24,749 nucleotides of DNA from Chara braunii. Taxonomy: Eukaryota; Streptophyta; Charophyceae; Charales; Characeae. Below the pieces are notes generated by a model that made no database searches, was not told the DNA's origin, and saw only the letters and a list, made by a program, of their open reading frames with translations. The stretch spans positions 3,292 to 28,040 of the forward strand of contig BFEA01000910.1 of NCBI GenBank assembly GCA_003427395.1, given 5' to 3'. The position numbers and the translations under genes are program-made. Positions 1-8,644 of this stretch are shown here, one piece after another; the stretch's first letter is position 1; each line of letters starts with the position of its first letter.

Positions 1-530
1 TTTTTTTGACAAAACACACATGCCCCATCTATTCTGGTGGGTGGCAGTCCGGTTGTTTATCACCGGCAAGCATATGTACAAAAGAGAGGAAGACAAGGGA
101 AAAGGCTTGTTCCTTGTGGCACTAGACACCAAAACAAGGGTGGAACTGGTAGGAGGAACCCTGCCCTCAAGCTTGGATACTCTTGGGGGTGCCCTTGCTG
201 GCCGCGAAACTGAAGTAGTACCCAGACGCACAGCAGGGGTATCCTTCGGGGGGGGGGCAGGGGGGGGGGGGTCTTCCTAACAGTTCCACAGCCTACTTAG
301 ACCACATGATTTGCATAGCGTTCTCGAAGAATGAACTTACTTCCCATCCCATCGCGTAGGAGAATGTGTCCTTTCCAATTTCCTAGCCCGGTCCCCAAGT
401 TTTAACTGAAATCACACTCCTACATGGTCCTACACATTCACTCCTGGTTCATTTCACTAAGACTTTTGGAATCTTGAAGAAAAGGAAAAAAACAAGGTCC
501 TTTGGCCTGTTAACTCATCTGATTTCATAG
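1..530. other. Unassigned stretch left of the integrase relic
   Basis: No gene can be supported here. An 86-codon plus-strand frame (20-280) opens and closes without a recognisable domain. The sequence carries two long guanine runs, G10 at 248-257 and G12 at 260-271. An RT/RNase H relic would be expected upstream of the integrase at 531, but I cannot recognise one. A TAG at 528-530 closes the integrase frame on its 5' side, so the element is either truncated or badly decayed here. Confidence 0.5.
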
Positions 531-1787
531 AGTCATGATGCTCAAGGTCACTTTGGGTTCGTAAAGACTTATGATGCCCTGACCCAACGCTTTTATTGGT
601 CAAGGATGAGGGAGGATATCCTCCAATACTTAGAGACTTGTGAGTTATGCCAAAGGAATAAGGTCCACAGACAACCCCCTATGGGGCTACTCAAACCATT
701 GCCTATTCCAGATGGTCCAGGTGAGTCAGTGTCCATTGACTTTACTGATTTGGGCAAGACCACCCCTCATGCCATGAGACAGGTAATGGTATGTATTGAT
801 CGTTTTTCTAAGTTTGTTGAGTTTATTCCCTTACCTGTTGAGACCAAAGTTCCTCTGGTAAGAGAGATGTTTGCTGAGAGGTGTGTTAACGTCCATGGGT
901 GCCCAACCTCTATTGTTAGTGACAGAGACCCTAGGTTTTGCAGCGATGAATGGCTGTCTTTTTGTAAAGACTACCTCCATTCCAGGTTAGACATAACGTC
1001 TAGCAGGCATCCTGAAGCCAATGGACAGGCTGAAGTGATGAACCAAGTCTTGTTTCAGTTGTCGCATCCTGTAATTACACCTGATCAACAGGATTGGGAC
1101 AAACATTTGTCAAGGGCTCAACTTATGTATAATATTTCCGTTCATAGCACTACAGGCTTTACACCCTATAGGCTTCACTTTGCCAGGGGCCCAAGACAAC
1201 CTCTTGACGATCTCATTGACAAAACTAAGCCTAAGCTAACTGCTGAGACTGCAAAGTTCACCAAGAGTTATGAGAAAGACCTAGAGAAAGTTAGAACAAA
1301 CATGTTCAAGGCTCAGAAAAGGATGATAGAGCAGGCTAATAAGCATCGTTCTCCCTCTCCTATTCGACCTGGTCACTGGGTTTGGGTGAAAAGATCAGAA
1401 TTAACTAATGAACAGGATATATCACGAAAGTTATTGTCTGTATACTATGGCCCATGGAAGGTATTTGATACCGTGGGAGCAGACCCTCTTGCGCCTCCTT
1501 ATGTACTTGTTGTACTCTCACATATCAGGACCGATCCCATCTTCCATGCCTCAAAACTGCTGCCTTTCACTCTTGCTGACACGTTTCCTGATCGGCCACC
1601 GCAGTTTGGGCCTCCTATCCCTGGAAAGGGATACGAAGTCGAAAGCATTGAGGACCGATGGGGCACTGACCCCGACTGTGAATATCTTGTCAAGTTCCTC
1701 TTCCAACCTCATACTGAGAACCGTTGGTTTACAAGAAATGAACATCTAAAGTCTACCAATTATAGTTGTGCGGTTCTACGAGGCTGA
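531..1787 (+). CDS. Ty3/gypsy chromovirus integrase, 5'-truncated
   Basis: This is the C-terminal part of a Ty3/gypsy pol: integrase, which inserts element cDNA into chromosomes. Reading from 531, an HHCC zinc-binding domain is visible: His codons near 534 and 549, and the CELC cysteines at residues 12 and 15 counted from the ATG at 606. The DDE core follows with IDF (D45), SDRDPRF (D106) and HPEANGQAE (E143). A GPWKV-type C-terminal segment comes next, then a chromodomain-like tail (about residues 344-390; EYLVKF and RWFTRNEHL). That tail resembles the one at the end of the second gypsy element in this window. The frame has no stop from 531 to 1787, but protease, RT and RNase H are absent upstream, so it is a fragment. 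The ATG at 606 is not the true start, because homology extends to 534. Confidence 0.93.
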   Translation, partial: SHDAQGHFGFVKTYDALTQRFYWSRMREDILQYLETCELCQRNKVHRQPPMGLLKPLPIPDGPGESVSIDFTDLGKTTPHAMRQVMVCIDRFSKFVEFIPLPVETKVPLVREMFAERCVNVHGCPTSIVSDRDPRFCSDEWLSFCKDYLHSRLDITSSRHPEANGQAEVMNQVLFQLSHPVITPDQQDWDKHLSRAQLMYNISVHSTTGFTPYRLHFARGPRQPLDDLIDKTKPKLTAETAKFTKSYEKDLEKVRTNMFKAQKRMIEQANKHRSPSPIRPGHWVWVKRSELTNEQDISRKLLSVYYGPWKVFDTVGADPLAPPYVLVVLSHIRTDPIFHASKLLPFTLADTFPDRPPQFGPPIPGKGYEVESIEDRWGTDPDCEYLVKFLFQPHTENRWFTRNEHLKSTNYSCAVLRG

Positions 1788-2990
1788 ACAAAGTGGGAAA
1801 TTGCTCGGGATGCAATGAATTGCAGTGCTATAAGCGGGTTGTATACTAATTTTGTCCTTGGCGTCGTTGTCGAGACATGATGTCGTAACCTTTGTATGTT
1901 GTGTTGCCTGCTTGTTTGCTGTTTGTTTGTCTTGAGCCTTGCGGGACTTGATCCCGTGACCTGTAATCTGTGTTTTTTGTTTGTGAGTGTTGAGCCGCAT
2001 GGGACTTTATCCCTGAGTCTGTTACTAGTAATCTCTGTTTGGTATTCCTAGGTCATTCGGTCTTTTCCTTTTGCTTTGTCATAGGTCCAGGTCCCCTTTC
2101 TCCCTGTTTCCATCTAAATATAGGTGAGTCTTGGCTTGTTGCTTAGGGAGTCCGTCGTAGGTCTAGGCAAAGGGTAGAGGTAGCGGGTAGGAAATTTGGG
2201 TAAGTTTTTTTTCTCGTTTTTCTACTGGGGAAACTATGCCTGCTCGTTGCCATAATGTTGCTGCGTTATTTTGAGCGAGGGCATCTTCTTCCTCGAAGCC
2301 CAGCCATACCTGGGGCTGGGACACGAAGTTAGAGATCGCACTGTTGCTATTCAGCAGCTCTGCACGAGAGCTTCACTAGGACTGTGTTGTTGGGTTCGGG
2401 CACTGCCTTTCTTCACTTGGCAGCCATATCTATTGTTCGCCTTATGAGGAACTTCGTTTTTCTCTTCTTCTAAGTGTGGGATTGGTTGTCGCCTTCTTCA
2501 TCAGGACTTCCAGCGCTGCACTTCAGTACAGGCGCTGAGCTGGCGTTATTATCGTTAGGGTTGCTGGTTCAGGTTGGCACGTTGTGGGCATTTTTGGGGT
2601 TATTGTTGCTACAACAACCATAGCCATGGGTATGAGGTGACAAGGAGAAAGAAAAAGACTCCTGTAGACTTCATTGAACACTTGTTTTTGGTTGTTCGGG
2701 GTTGTTGTAAACGCGGTTGTGATTCTTGGAACAAGTACTTTGGATTGATTGGAGGAGGACAGGGGATTACAGACTTGAAATTTGTTTTTCAAGTCTCTGT
2801 GTATTTCGAGTTTCCGCTGTGCATATCTTCTCTCCGGTTTTGAGTGGATTTGCCTCCTTCGAGTCTACTCTGCAATTGCATGCGTGTATGCGAACGTGTA
2901 AATTCATTGTGGATTGAAGTTCAATCGGGTACATAACATTCTCATGTATTCTTATAAGGTACGCTGGGCCCGGTTCCTAACACGTGCTGC
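1788..2990 (+). other. Noncoding 3' tail of the first gypsy relic (possible LTR)
   Basis: Noncoding sequence follows the integrase stop. In chromoviruses this position holds the 3' UTR, polypurine tract and 3' LTR. Purine-rich candidates occur near 2163-2206 and 2750-2766, and a TATA-like TAAATATAG lies near 2115. I found no second copy of this sequence in the window, so LTR borders cannot be fixed. A stem CCCAGCC/GGCTGGG with a short loop lies near 2298-2320. Short ORFs on both strands here look accidental. That this region contains an LTR is inference from position only. Confidence 0.4.
1931..2040 (+). repeat. Two imperfect direct repeats, period about 58 bp
   Basis: Both copies run TGAGCC, then GGGACTT, ATCCC, CTGT, AATCT and TGTTT. 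The first starts near 1931 and the second near 1989. They differ by several substitutions and small indels. They lie in the noncoding tail of the gypsy relic, where a regulatory or untranslated role is possible but not shown. Confidence 0.7.
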
Positions 2991-3388
2991 TCCCCTCGAA
3001 TAGATCGGCGCTTAAAAAAAAGTACAAAAAGAAAGGGAAAAAAAGGTAGTAACTGGCTGATCAGAATGTACTTGGGCACAGGACTCTACAAACACTTATG
3101 TGGCACGCATCCATGCGATGAATGTTGACAGGAACTGTTGTTGTCCTTGTGTACGACATGTAGGCCTGGTACCCGGTAGCCTGTTGGTATGGGTCCGTTG
3201 GCATTTTCCATAATGTTCACTGACTTTCCAGGAACTCTGGGCTGCTGACTAACTTGATGCTGGCCTGGAATGGGCTGCACTGGACTCTTCTAACCAACCA
3301 GGAGCCTACCAGCAGCTACTGGACTGCGCTGGAAATTTCCAACCTACCGATGGACAAACCCACAGTCGCCCTATTTTTTCCTACAAAC
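2991..3388. other. Unassigned stretch between gypsy relic and PLE
   Basis: No supported gene. A minus-strand frame (3280-3086) of 64 codons is Pro/Gln/His rich but matches nothing I recognise. The sequence includes an A-rich run near 3014-3045. The boundary with the PLE is placed at 3389 only because homology to the second PLE repeat copy (8645) begins there. Confidence 0.4.
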
Positions 3389-3684
3389 TCCCTGGTAGAA
3401 TTTGTCAGGGGAACCATCGCAGTCGAGGAGGCATGGAAGATGATCCTCGACTGCATGGAGAAACGGAAAGACGGTGACTATGAATCAGGTGGGGTAGGTT
3501 CCGGTGGAAAGTGCACGTGGTAACCCAGGTAGCGGGCGAAAGCTTCGAGCCCAGGAGAAGAAATTCCTCGGGCCCTCGGAAAGTTAGCAATTTCAATTTC
3601 CTTTTCAATATGCATAGTTTCCAGCATTTCGTAATATTTATTTATTTATTCGTTTTTTATCGTTTCCGAGGATTCAATAGGTTA
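3389..3684 (+). repeat. PLE pseudo-LTR, left copy
   Basis: Aligned with 8645-8928 over nearly its full length, with scattered substitutions and small indels. Shared landmarks are the GGGGAACCATCGCA block, a hairpin-forming segment, GCACGTGGTAACCC, AGGAGAAGAAATTCCT and a TTTATTTATTCG tract, ending in CGTTTCCGAGGA. The left copy continues without a break into AATAGGTTATACGG (3676-3689). This shows the uninterrupted sequence into which the other two elements later inserted in the right copy. Confidence 0.9.
3419..3454 (+). repeat. Hairpin in PLE repeat, 11-bp perfect stem
   Basis: GCAGTCGAGGA (3419-3429) and TCCTCGACTGC (3444-3454) are perfect reverse complements around a 14-base loop. The right repeat has the same arrangement at 8675-8685 and 8700-8710 with one mismatch in the stem. 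PLE repeats often contain hammerhead ribozymes, but the loop and flanks here lack the full CUGAUGA/GAAA core. I therefore call only a hairpin. Confidence 0.75.
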
Positions 3685-3711
3685 TACGGAGTAGAAATTT
3701 TGGAGTCAATT

Positions 3712-3829
3712 GAACTAGCACCGCCAAGCGGTTGTATGATAAATAAGAGAAAAGGGAGGAGCAGCAATATATTCCCGCTATCAGATCCGGTAGTAGCTGA
3801 ACTAGCACCGCAGAAGCGGTTGTATGATA
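3712..3829 (+). repeat. Two copies of a 30-bp motif in the PLE leader
   Basis: GAACTAGCACCGC followed by AAGCGGTTGTATGATA occurs at 3712-3741 and again at 3799-3829, with a two-base difference in the middle. Each copy contains the short inverted pair ACCGC/GCGGT and could fold into a small stem. The spacing is about 87 bases. It lies just downstream of the left PLE repeat, in a stretch (3690-4750) with no convincing coding frame. Confidence 0.8.
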
Positions 3830-4760
3830 CAAGGTGGGGAAGGCAGGCGCAAAATTACCAGAGGACAGGTCGGGTAGGGTTTTCAAATTAGTAGGGGGGG
3901 AAGCAGTTGTAGGACATGCGCACGGACGAGGGAAAAACCAGGCAAGACACGGGGCAGGAGGCCCGAGTGTAGGGACTGGCGTGAAAATCGACAAGGCAAA
4001 GGAAGGGCGGGGGAGAGAGAAAGGGTAGAATGATACGCATGGTGAAAGTTAGGTGGAACAGAACGGATTATGGCGGAAAGAAACTGATACGTGGGGTTTC
4101 AAATTCAAAATCCCAGGCAATACGCGGGACTGCGCACGCACGCAAACGACCTGGGATTAGAAGCAGTCCAGCACGACACAAAGCCCAACCTTCGAACGGT
4201 TGGACGGCTACTGAGGAACAAATGGATCCGAAGTAGGAAGGATGAGCCAATCAGGACCTGGTAAGGAGTAAGGCTAGTGTCCGTGCAACGGAAGGCTTAG
4301 CTATACGATGAGGGCAAGGCCGTATCGGCCCTCACTAGCTCATCGGTGGTAGAGTCTGGCGGGGGCGGAAGGCAAAGGGCTATGTGGCGAGCAACCTGAG
4401 GAGACCACAACTCACCCGGCTGAAACATGTAGAGGAATGTGTGCAAGGTTTTGAGCAGTGTACATGCTCGCAAGGAACATATTTTTTCTATTGCATGTGA
4501 ATAGCAATCTGGCCATTGCTTACCTTCTTCTTCGTGAAGCATAACAATCGAGTGAGCGGAGATACTTACATTGGTGGTTGCGTCTACGGGGTAGAACGAG
4601 CGGCTATGTACAAGCTATGAAGTACAATAGGGGGCAGAGGTAATACCAATAACGTTTAGGACAAAGGGAAGAGATAGTAGGAACAGGCGACAACAGAAGT
4701 GGGCGAACGAGAGCTGTGTCGACACCAAGTAGGAACGATGACGCGGGAGGCGGCAGCGGC
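3830..4760 (+). other. PLE leader region, no gene recognised
   Basis: Purine-rich sequence between the repeated motif and the CCHC knuckle. No frame of useful length has recognisable content. A 7-bp stem TGAGGGC/GCCCTCA with a 12-base loop lies near 4309-4334, overlapped by a competing CGATGAG/CTCATCG pair. It could be 5' UTR or the eroded N-terminus of the gag-like segment that follows. Confidence 0.4.
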
Positions 4761-4763
4761 AAA

Positions 4764-5330
4764 AGCTGCTACAACTGTGGACAGGAAGGGTAATATGCCC
4801 ATGACTGCCCAGCTGGGAGAAACCAAGGCACGCCGCAGCCACTGCCACCTCAGCAACAGCAACAACAAGGCGCGTTTGCGAACAATGCAAGGTACTGGCA
4901 GAGTAGAAGGGACTTGGAAGAAGATGTCAAAACAATGAAGGAATGGTTCCAAGCAAAGATGGAGCAGGAGCAGGAGAAAATGGAAAAGAAGAGAGAAGAG
5001 GGAGAGCGTGCGAGGAAACAGGACGAGCAGAGGAGAGGACGACAGGAGCAAGAGAGGAGGCAGACGAAACTAAGAAGGCTCAACGAGGAAATGGAGATGA
5101 GAATCATAGCGTCAATCGCAAGGGAGTTGCAGCATTTTTAGACAGATGTGAGTAACGAGATTCAAGCAACGCTGGCAGCCAGACTCAAGACACCTAAGCA
5201 GAAAGGGAAGGGGAAAGCAAAAGAGAACGAAGAGAGGCTAACAAAAGAGCTACTCAAATATCTGAAAGGAGATAATGTGGAGAGCTCACGTGAGGGGGAA
5301 GAGCGAGGAAGATGGTAGTTCACACACGCA
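4764..5330 (+). pseudogene. PLE gag-like segment: CCHC zinc knuckle plus coiled coil
   Basis: The frame starting at 4764 reads a retroviral-type zinc knuckle. CYNC sits at 4767-4778, then GQEG, then a TAA stop (4791-4793) exactly where the zinc-binding His should be, then YAHDC. A Pro/Gln stretch with a poly-Gln run follows. Next is a highly charged helical region (about 4914-5138) rich in Glu, Lys, Arg and Gln (EEDVKTMKEWF, EQEQEKMEKK), typical of a coiled coil. A TAG at 5139-5141 interrupts it, yet the same frame continues with Lys-rich sequence to about 5318. The likely role is RNA binding and multimerisation of the element RNP (inferred). This is the same frame as the SAP/GIY-YIG segment, with local frame slips between about 5315 and 5516. 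Confidence 0.75.
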
Positions 5331-5516
5331 AATAGAGGACAACATGCGGGAAGAAGACTATATTCGCCAAAGCATACAGAGAATGGAGGAGAGGACACAC
5401 CGAAATCAAGCAGATGAAGCACTGTGACAAAACTGGAGAGCCCAAGAAAAAAGGTGTCAGCAACGTGCAGCAGGATCAGGGTGATTGAATACGTGCTCAG
5501 TATTTAGAAGAAGCTT

Positions 5517-6254
5517 ATGGGGATGACAGTGCAAGAGATCAAGAGGTGCTGCCAGCAGGAGGGACTGGACTACGTTAACAAAGAGCGAGGCATAAGGGAA
5601 CTCGTCCGAGTGATGACAAAATTGGCGTACGAAGGCTGGCTGGAAGAGGAAGTTGGAGGTGATGGCACGGCAGAAGAAGACGAGCAGAATACCTTCAATG
5701 GAGGTGAGGAATCGGACAGATTGTGGCAGCCCTCAGATGGGGAAGTATGGGACGACATGGCAAGGATGCTCAGTTTGGGAAGCGGAATTTGGGGGCTCAT
5801 TGGTTTAGCTAAGCTGCGACTAGAAATCGAGAAGGGACTAACTACGTGCCTCATTCTACTGACTAAGAAGGGTAAGATCCCGTGAGCAAACGAAGTCCTA
5901 GACATCGCACCTCGAAACCATGAGTTCTCAAATTTGAAACAACCAGTAGTATATTGTTTAGTGTCACCCTGGTGTAAAGAAATCTACGTTGGGCAAACGG
6001 TTAGGGGAGCGGTTGAGAGATGGTGGGAACACGTAAGATGTGCGGATGTTGGGGACAAAGGTAGATCGCCGATATAATATAATTGGCTGCGCCACTATGG
6101 GTGGAAAAATTATATAATAATTCATGTCGAGACTATGCAAACCACTGGACTGAAGACTTTGGAGATGACGCTGATCAAGCGCCTATCCCCAACACTGAAT
6201 TGCATTGCAGTCAATAAAAAGGGGAAGAAAAGGGATAGACCAGGTAAGAAGGAA
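5517..6254 (+). pseudogene. PLE SAP-like motif and GIY-YIG endonuclease segment
   Basis: Residues 1-45 of the frame at 5517 (MTVQEIKRCC..EGLDYVNK..IRELVRV) match the spacing of a SAP DNA-binding motif. The frame continues through TGA (5883-5885) into a GIY-YIG domain. VVYCLVSPW stands for the GIY strand and IYVGQT for YIG. A helix RGAVERWWEHV holds the expected Arg and His, and LEMTLIKRLSPTLN holds the conserved Glu and Asn. A second in-frame stop, TAA at 6075-6077, lies inside the domain. GIY-YIG nucleases nick target DNA to prime reverse transcription in PLEs. Here the domain precedes the RT by more than 1 kb, the permuted order. The SAP assignment is weaker than the nuclease. Confidence 0.82.
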
Positions 6255-6576
6255 ATAACGAAGAAGTACAGGGCGGAGGGGAATGAGGAGAGAAGAACCC
6301 TCGTCACGTTTAGACTACAGGAGGAAAGGGAAGAGAATTCGAGCCTTAGGAAAATTATTGAAAGTTTGGATAGATCAGGCAAGGCTGCATGTATAGTACG
6401 TAGCGGAGGGAAGATATAACGAAGAAGTACAGGGCGGAGGGGAACGAGGAGAGAAGAACCCTCGTCACGTTTAGACTACAGGAGGAAAGGGAAGAGAATT
6501 CGAGCCTTAGGAAAATTATTGAAAGTTTGGATAGATCAGGCAAGGCTGCATGTATAGTACGTAGCGGAGGGAAGAT
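6255..6576 (+). repeat. 161-bp tandem duplication inside the PLE coding region
   Basis: Bases 6255-6415 and 6416-6576 are head-to-tail copies that differ at only one position I can see (GAATGAGG versus GAACGAGG). The unit length is not a multiple of three, so the second copy shifts the frame. The first copy ends in a stop (TAA at 6417-6419), and the linker frame resumes only from the second copy. The near identity makes this much younger than the other PLE lesions, unless it is an assembly artefact. Confidence 0.95.
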
Positions 6577-7078
6577 ATGGGGGGTTAGCTGGGCACTGAT
6601 GAAGAGGTTGTACGGTACAACATCAATTGTGCATAACAGAGTAACGGTAGCCTTGGCGCAAGTAAAAAAAGTGTTGGAAGAAGGAGGGGAGTTCTGGCTC
6701 AAAGTTATCATGTACAGAGACTGTGCTCGTGATTGCAGCAAAGGCTATCTGAGGCTTCTCCTCGAAGCACCGTACAAACAAAGGGAGCTATGGAAGATGG
6801 GGACAGGAAAACTAGTACAATTGTACAGTAGCCCAGGGGCTTTCTCCCAAAAAAGGAAGAAAAAGGAGATCAAGGAAGCAATCAGGAGGGTAATAACCAA
6901 GAAGGAAGGGGTAAACATTAGGCATAAGACAGCAGTAGCAATAAGGTATGATAACGAGGTAAAGAAGGGGGAGGTAAGGGCGGAGCTACATAGGTGGATT
7001 TGGGAGTCGAAGATTCACAACGCGGTAAAAGGAACACTGATAAGACGTGCAAGAGTAATATTGAGCAAAAACGGGTAG
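6527..7078 (+). pseudogene. PLE linker between nuclease and reverse transcriptase
   Basis: An uninterrupted 183-codon frame that continues the nuclease reading frame after the 161-bp duplication. It is basic, mostly helical in composition and ends at TAG (7076-7078). No domain is recognised. It contains CARDCSKGYLRLLLEAPYK and an Arg/Lys-rich tail (GTLIRRARVILSKNG). By position it would join the nuclease to the RT in one polyprotein. Bases 7079-7335 are a degraded continuation with several stops and no clear motif. Confidence 0.65.
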
Positions 7079-7335
7079 GACGGTGGTGCAATCATTTGAC
7101 AATAGCCAAGAGTGAGGAGGGAAAAGAATAGAAATGTACATGTGCAGAAGACAGACTGGCTCGGGAGGATGGGCACGTGGTGACCATAATAGCCCAGATA
7201 CCAGGAATCAACGAGCAAATGTGTAATTGGAAGAACGACGCAAGACCGACACAAGGAACGGATGAGGACGATATGAGAAAGGGGATCTGAGCAGCATTGG
7301 GGAAGCATACAGAAGCCCAGGAACAGGATATCTGA

Positions 7336-8567
7336 GTGAGAAACTGCTATGCGGTACAGAAATATGAGAGTTCCGCAGTCACGGAAGAAGAAATCAGGGA
7401 GATAAGAAGGAGGCACCAACATCTGGTGATCACGACAATGGATAGAAACCTGGGAGAAATAGTGTTGTTGTACCCATCTACATATCAGCATGCATTAAGG
7501 AAGATGTTCATACACAATGGAGCTTACAAACACGAGGATAGGAAGGAGGAGGAGGCCATGGCAGAAACACAGATAGAGTACAAGAAAGCGGGATTGGAGA
7601 AGATAGCTGCGTGGAACCAGAAAGGCAAGGTGGGGTGCGCGTACGTGATTCCCAAGCACAAGGACCTTGGGAAATGGAGACCCATTGTGCCAATGAACAA
7701 GGAGCCAACCAAGAATGGGAGCAGGAGAGTAGCCAGAGTGCTCAACGTGCTGCTGGCAAGACTCCCAGACGCAGCACACATCAACATGGGAGTAAAGACA
7801 CACCTAAAGGAAAGACTCACGCAGACGAAGAAGAAGTTCAACTACAAAAGTGGCAGCGCAATGACACTCCTATGGAGATGTGAAATAAAAGAGGTGTTTA
7901 CATCTTTGCCGCACAAAGCAATACTGGAAGCAGTGGACTGACTACTGCGAGAATGGGAAGAGAGAGGGAGAGTAAAGATAAGTGTAAGCAGACGAGGAAA
8001 AGAGGTGAGGATGAACCACAATAGCCAGGGGAAGGGATATGTGCAGATATCCTTCCAGCTCATCAGCAGGTATGTGGAGTTCGAGTTGAACCTTACATAC
8101 ATATCCTGCAGAGGAGTGCTGCTCAGGCAGATAGAGGGGATACCAATGGGGGAAAACTCTAGCCCGCCATTGGCCTGCATACTGTGTGCAAAGTATGAAA
8201 TTGAGTTTTTACGCTCATTGGGGAAGGACAGAGCACTAGTATAAGGCATCAGGTTTATGGATGACGTTAAGTTGGCAACTCTGATGGACAAGAGAAACGA
8301 CGACTCATTCCGGAAGGCAGAAAAGATACTGGAGGTGTTCGAAAAGTGCTATGGCAACTCAATCGAGTTCATCGGCGCAAAGGTGGTGGTGACAGCATGT
8401 CCAATCAATTTCTGGTCATACCACAACTGAAGAACCAGGAACATATCTTGAAGGGAGACATGCCGTTTAGGAGCTTTCATGACTACTCTTATTACTCCAG
8501 TAAGAGAGCAAAATACGGCGCGATCATAGGTACTCTCCATAGAATCCGGCACATGGCAAACACTTGA
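7336..8567 (+). pseudogene. PLE reverse transcriptase, decayed
   Basis: RNA-templated DNA polymerase of the PLE. Motifs in order: VITTMDRNLGEIVLLYPSTY; PKHKDLGKWRPIV (template-binding region); CEIKEVFTSLPH (motif A, with Glu where catalytic Asp is expected); GIPMGENSSPPLA (motif B); GIRFMDDVKLATL (motif C, both Asp kept). The thumb-like end RSFHDYSYYSSKRAKYG lies in another frame (8346-8567). Stops in frame are TGA 7939-7941 and TAA 8242-8244, and a frameshift lies near 8400. The motif A change and the stops mean it is inactive. The GIPMG and FMDD context and the thumb pattern favour PLE over LINE or gypsy RT. Confidence 0.85.
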
Positions 8568-8611
8568 TGTGTCGTGATCCTACCAATGCTGGCCATGAAG
8601 CAAGAGCTTAG

Positions 8612-8633
8612 ACGTCGGGGGTACCCCCGACGT
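8612..8633. repeat. Perfect 22-bp GC-rich palindrome
   Basis: ACGTCGGGGGT is followed directly by its exact reverse complement, giving a gapless palindrome centred between 8622 and 8623. It sits 11 bases upstream of the start of the right PLE repeat. Nothing similar lies upstream of the left repeat at 3389. A transcript could fold into a stable hairpin. It may mark the junction between two tandem PLE units or a terminator-like 3' end. Function is unknown. Confidence 0.95.
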
Positions 8634-8644
8634 TCTTTGCATCT

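Noticed and set aside
20-280. 86-codon ORF at the window start
   Set aside because: No recognisable domain, the end is a poly-Gly run from a G homopolymer, and no conservation is testable here.
3086-3280. Minus-strand 64-codon ORF, Pro/Gln/His-rich
   Set aside because: Too short and not recognised. It could be a fragment of another element but nothing supports that.
3436-3480. Possible hammerhead core in the PLE repeat (GATGA, short TCC/GGA stem, GAAAC)
   Set aside because: Neither copy has the required C and U before GATGA, and no cleavage-site UH pairs convincingly. Kept only as a hairpin.
4185-4206. CCAACC-TTCGAAC-GGTTGG stem recalling a tRNA T-arm
   Set aside because: No anticodon arm, acceptor stem or internal promoter boxes at tRNA spacing.
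4030-4236. Plus-strand 68-codon ORF in the PLE leader
   Set aside because: No motif, and composition is like the surrounding noncoding purine-rich sequence.
4656-5107. Long minus-strand ORFs rich in Leu, Ser, Phe and Cys
   Set aside because: They are complements of the Glu/Lys/Arg-rich coiled-coil segment on the plus strand. The hydrophobic runs are a shadow effect.
6596-6640. CTGATGA followed by a GTTGTAC/GTACAAC hairpin, resembling a hammerhead ribozyme core
   Set aside because: The stem is followed by ATCAA rather than GAAA, and the segment lies within the PLE coding linker.
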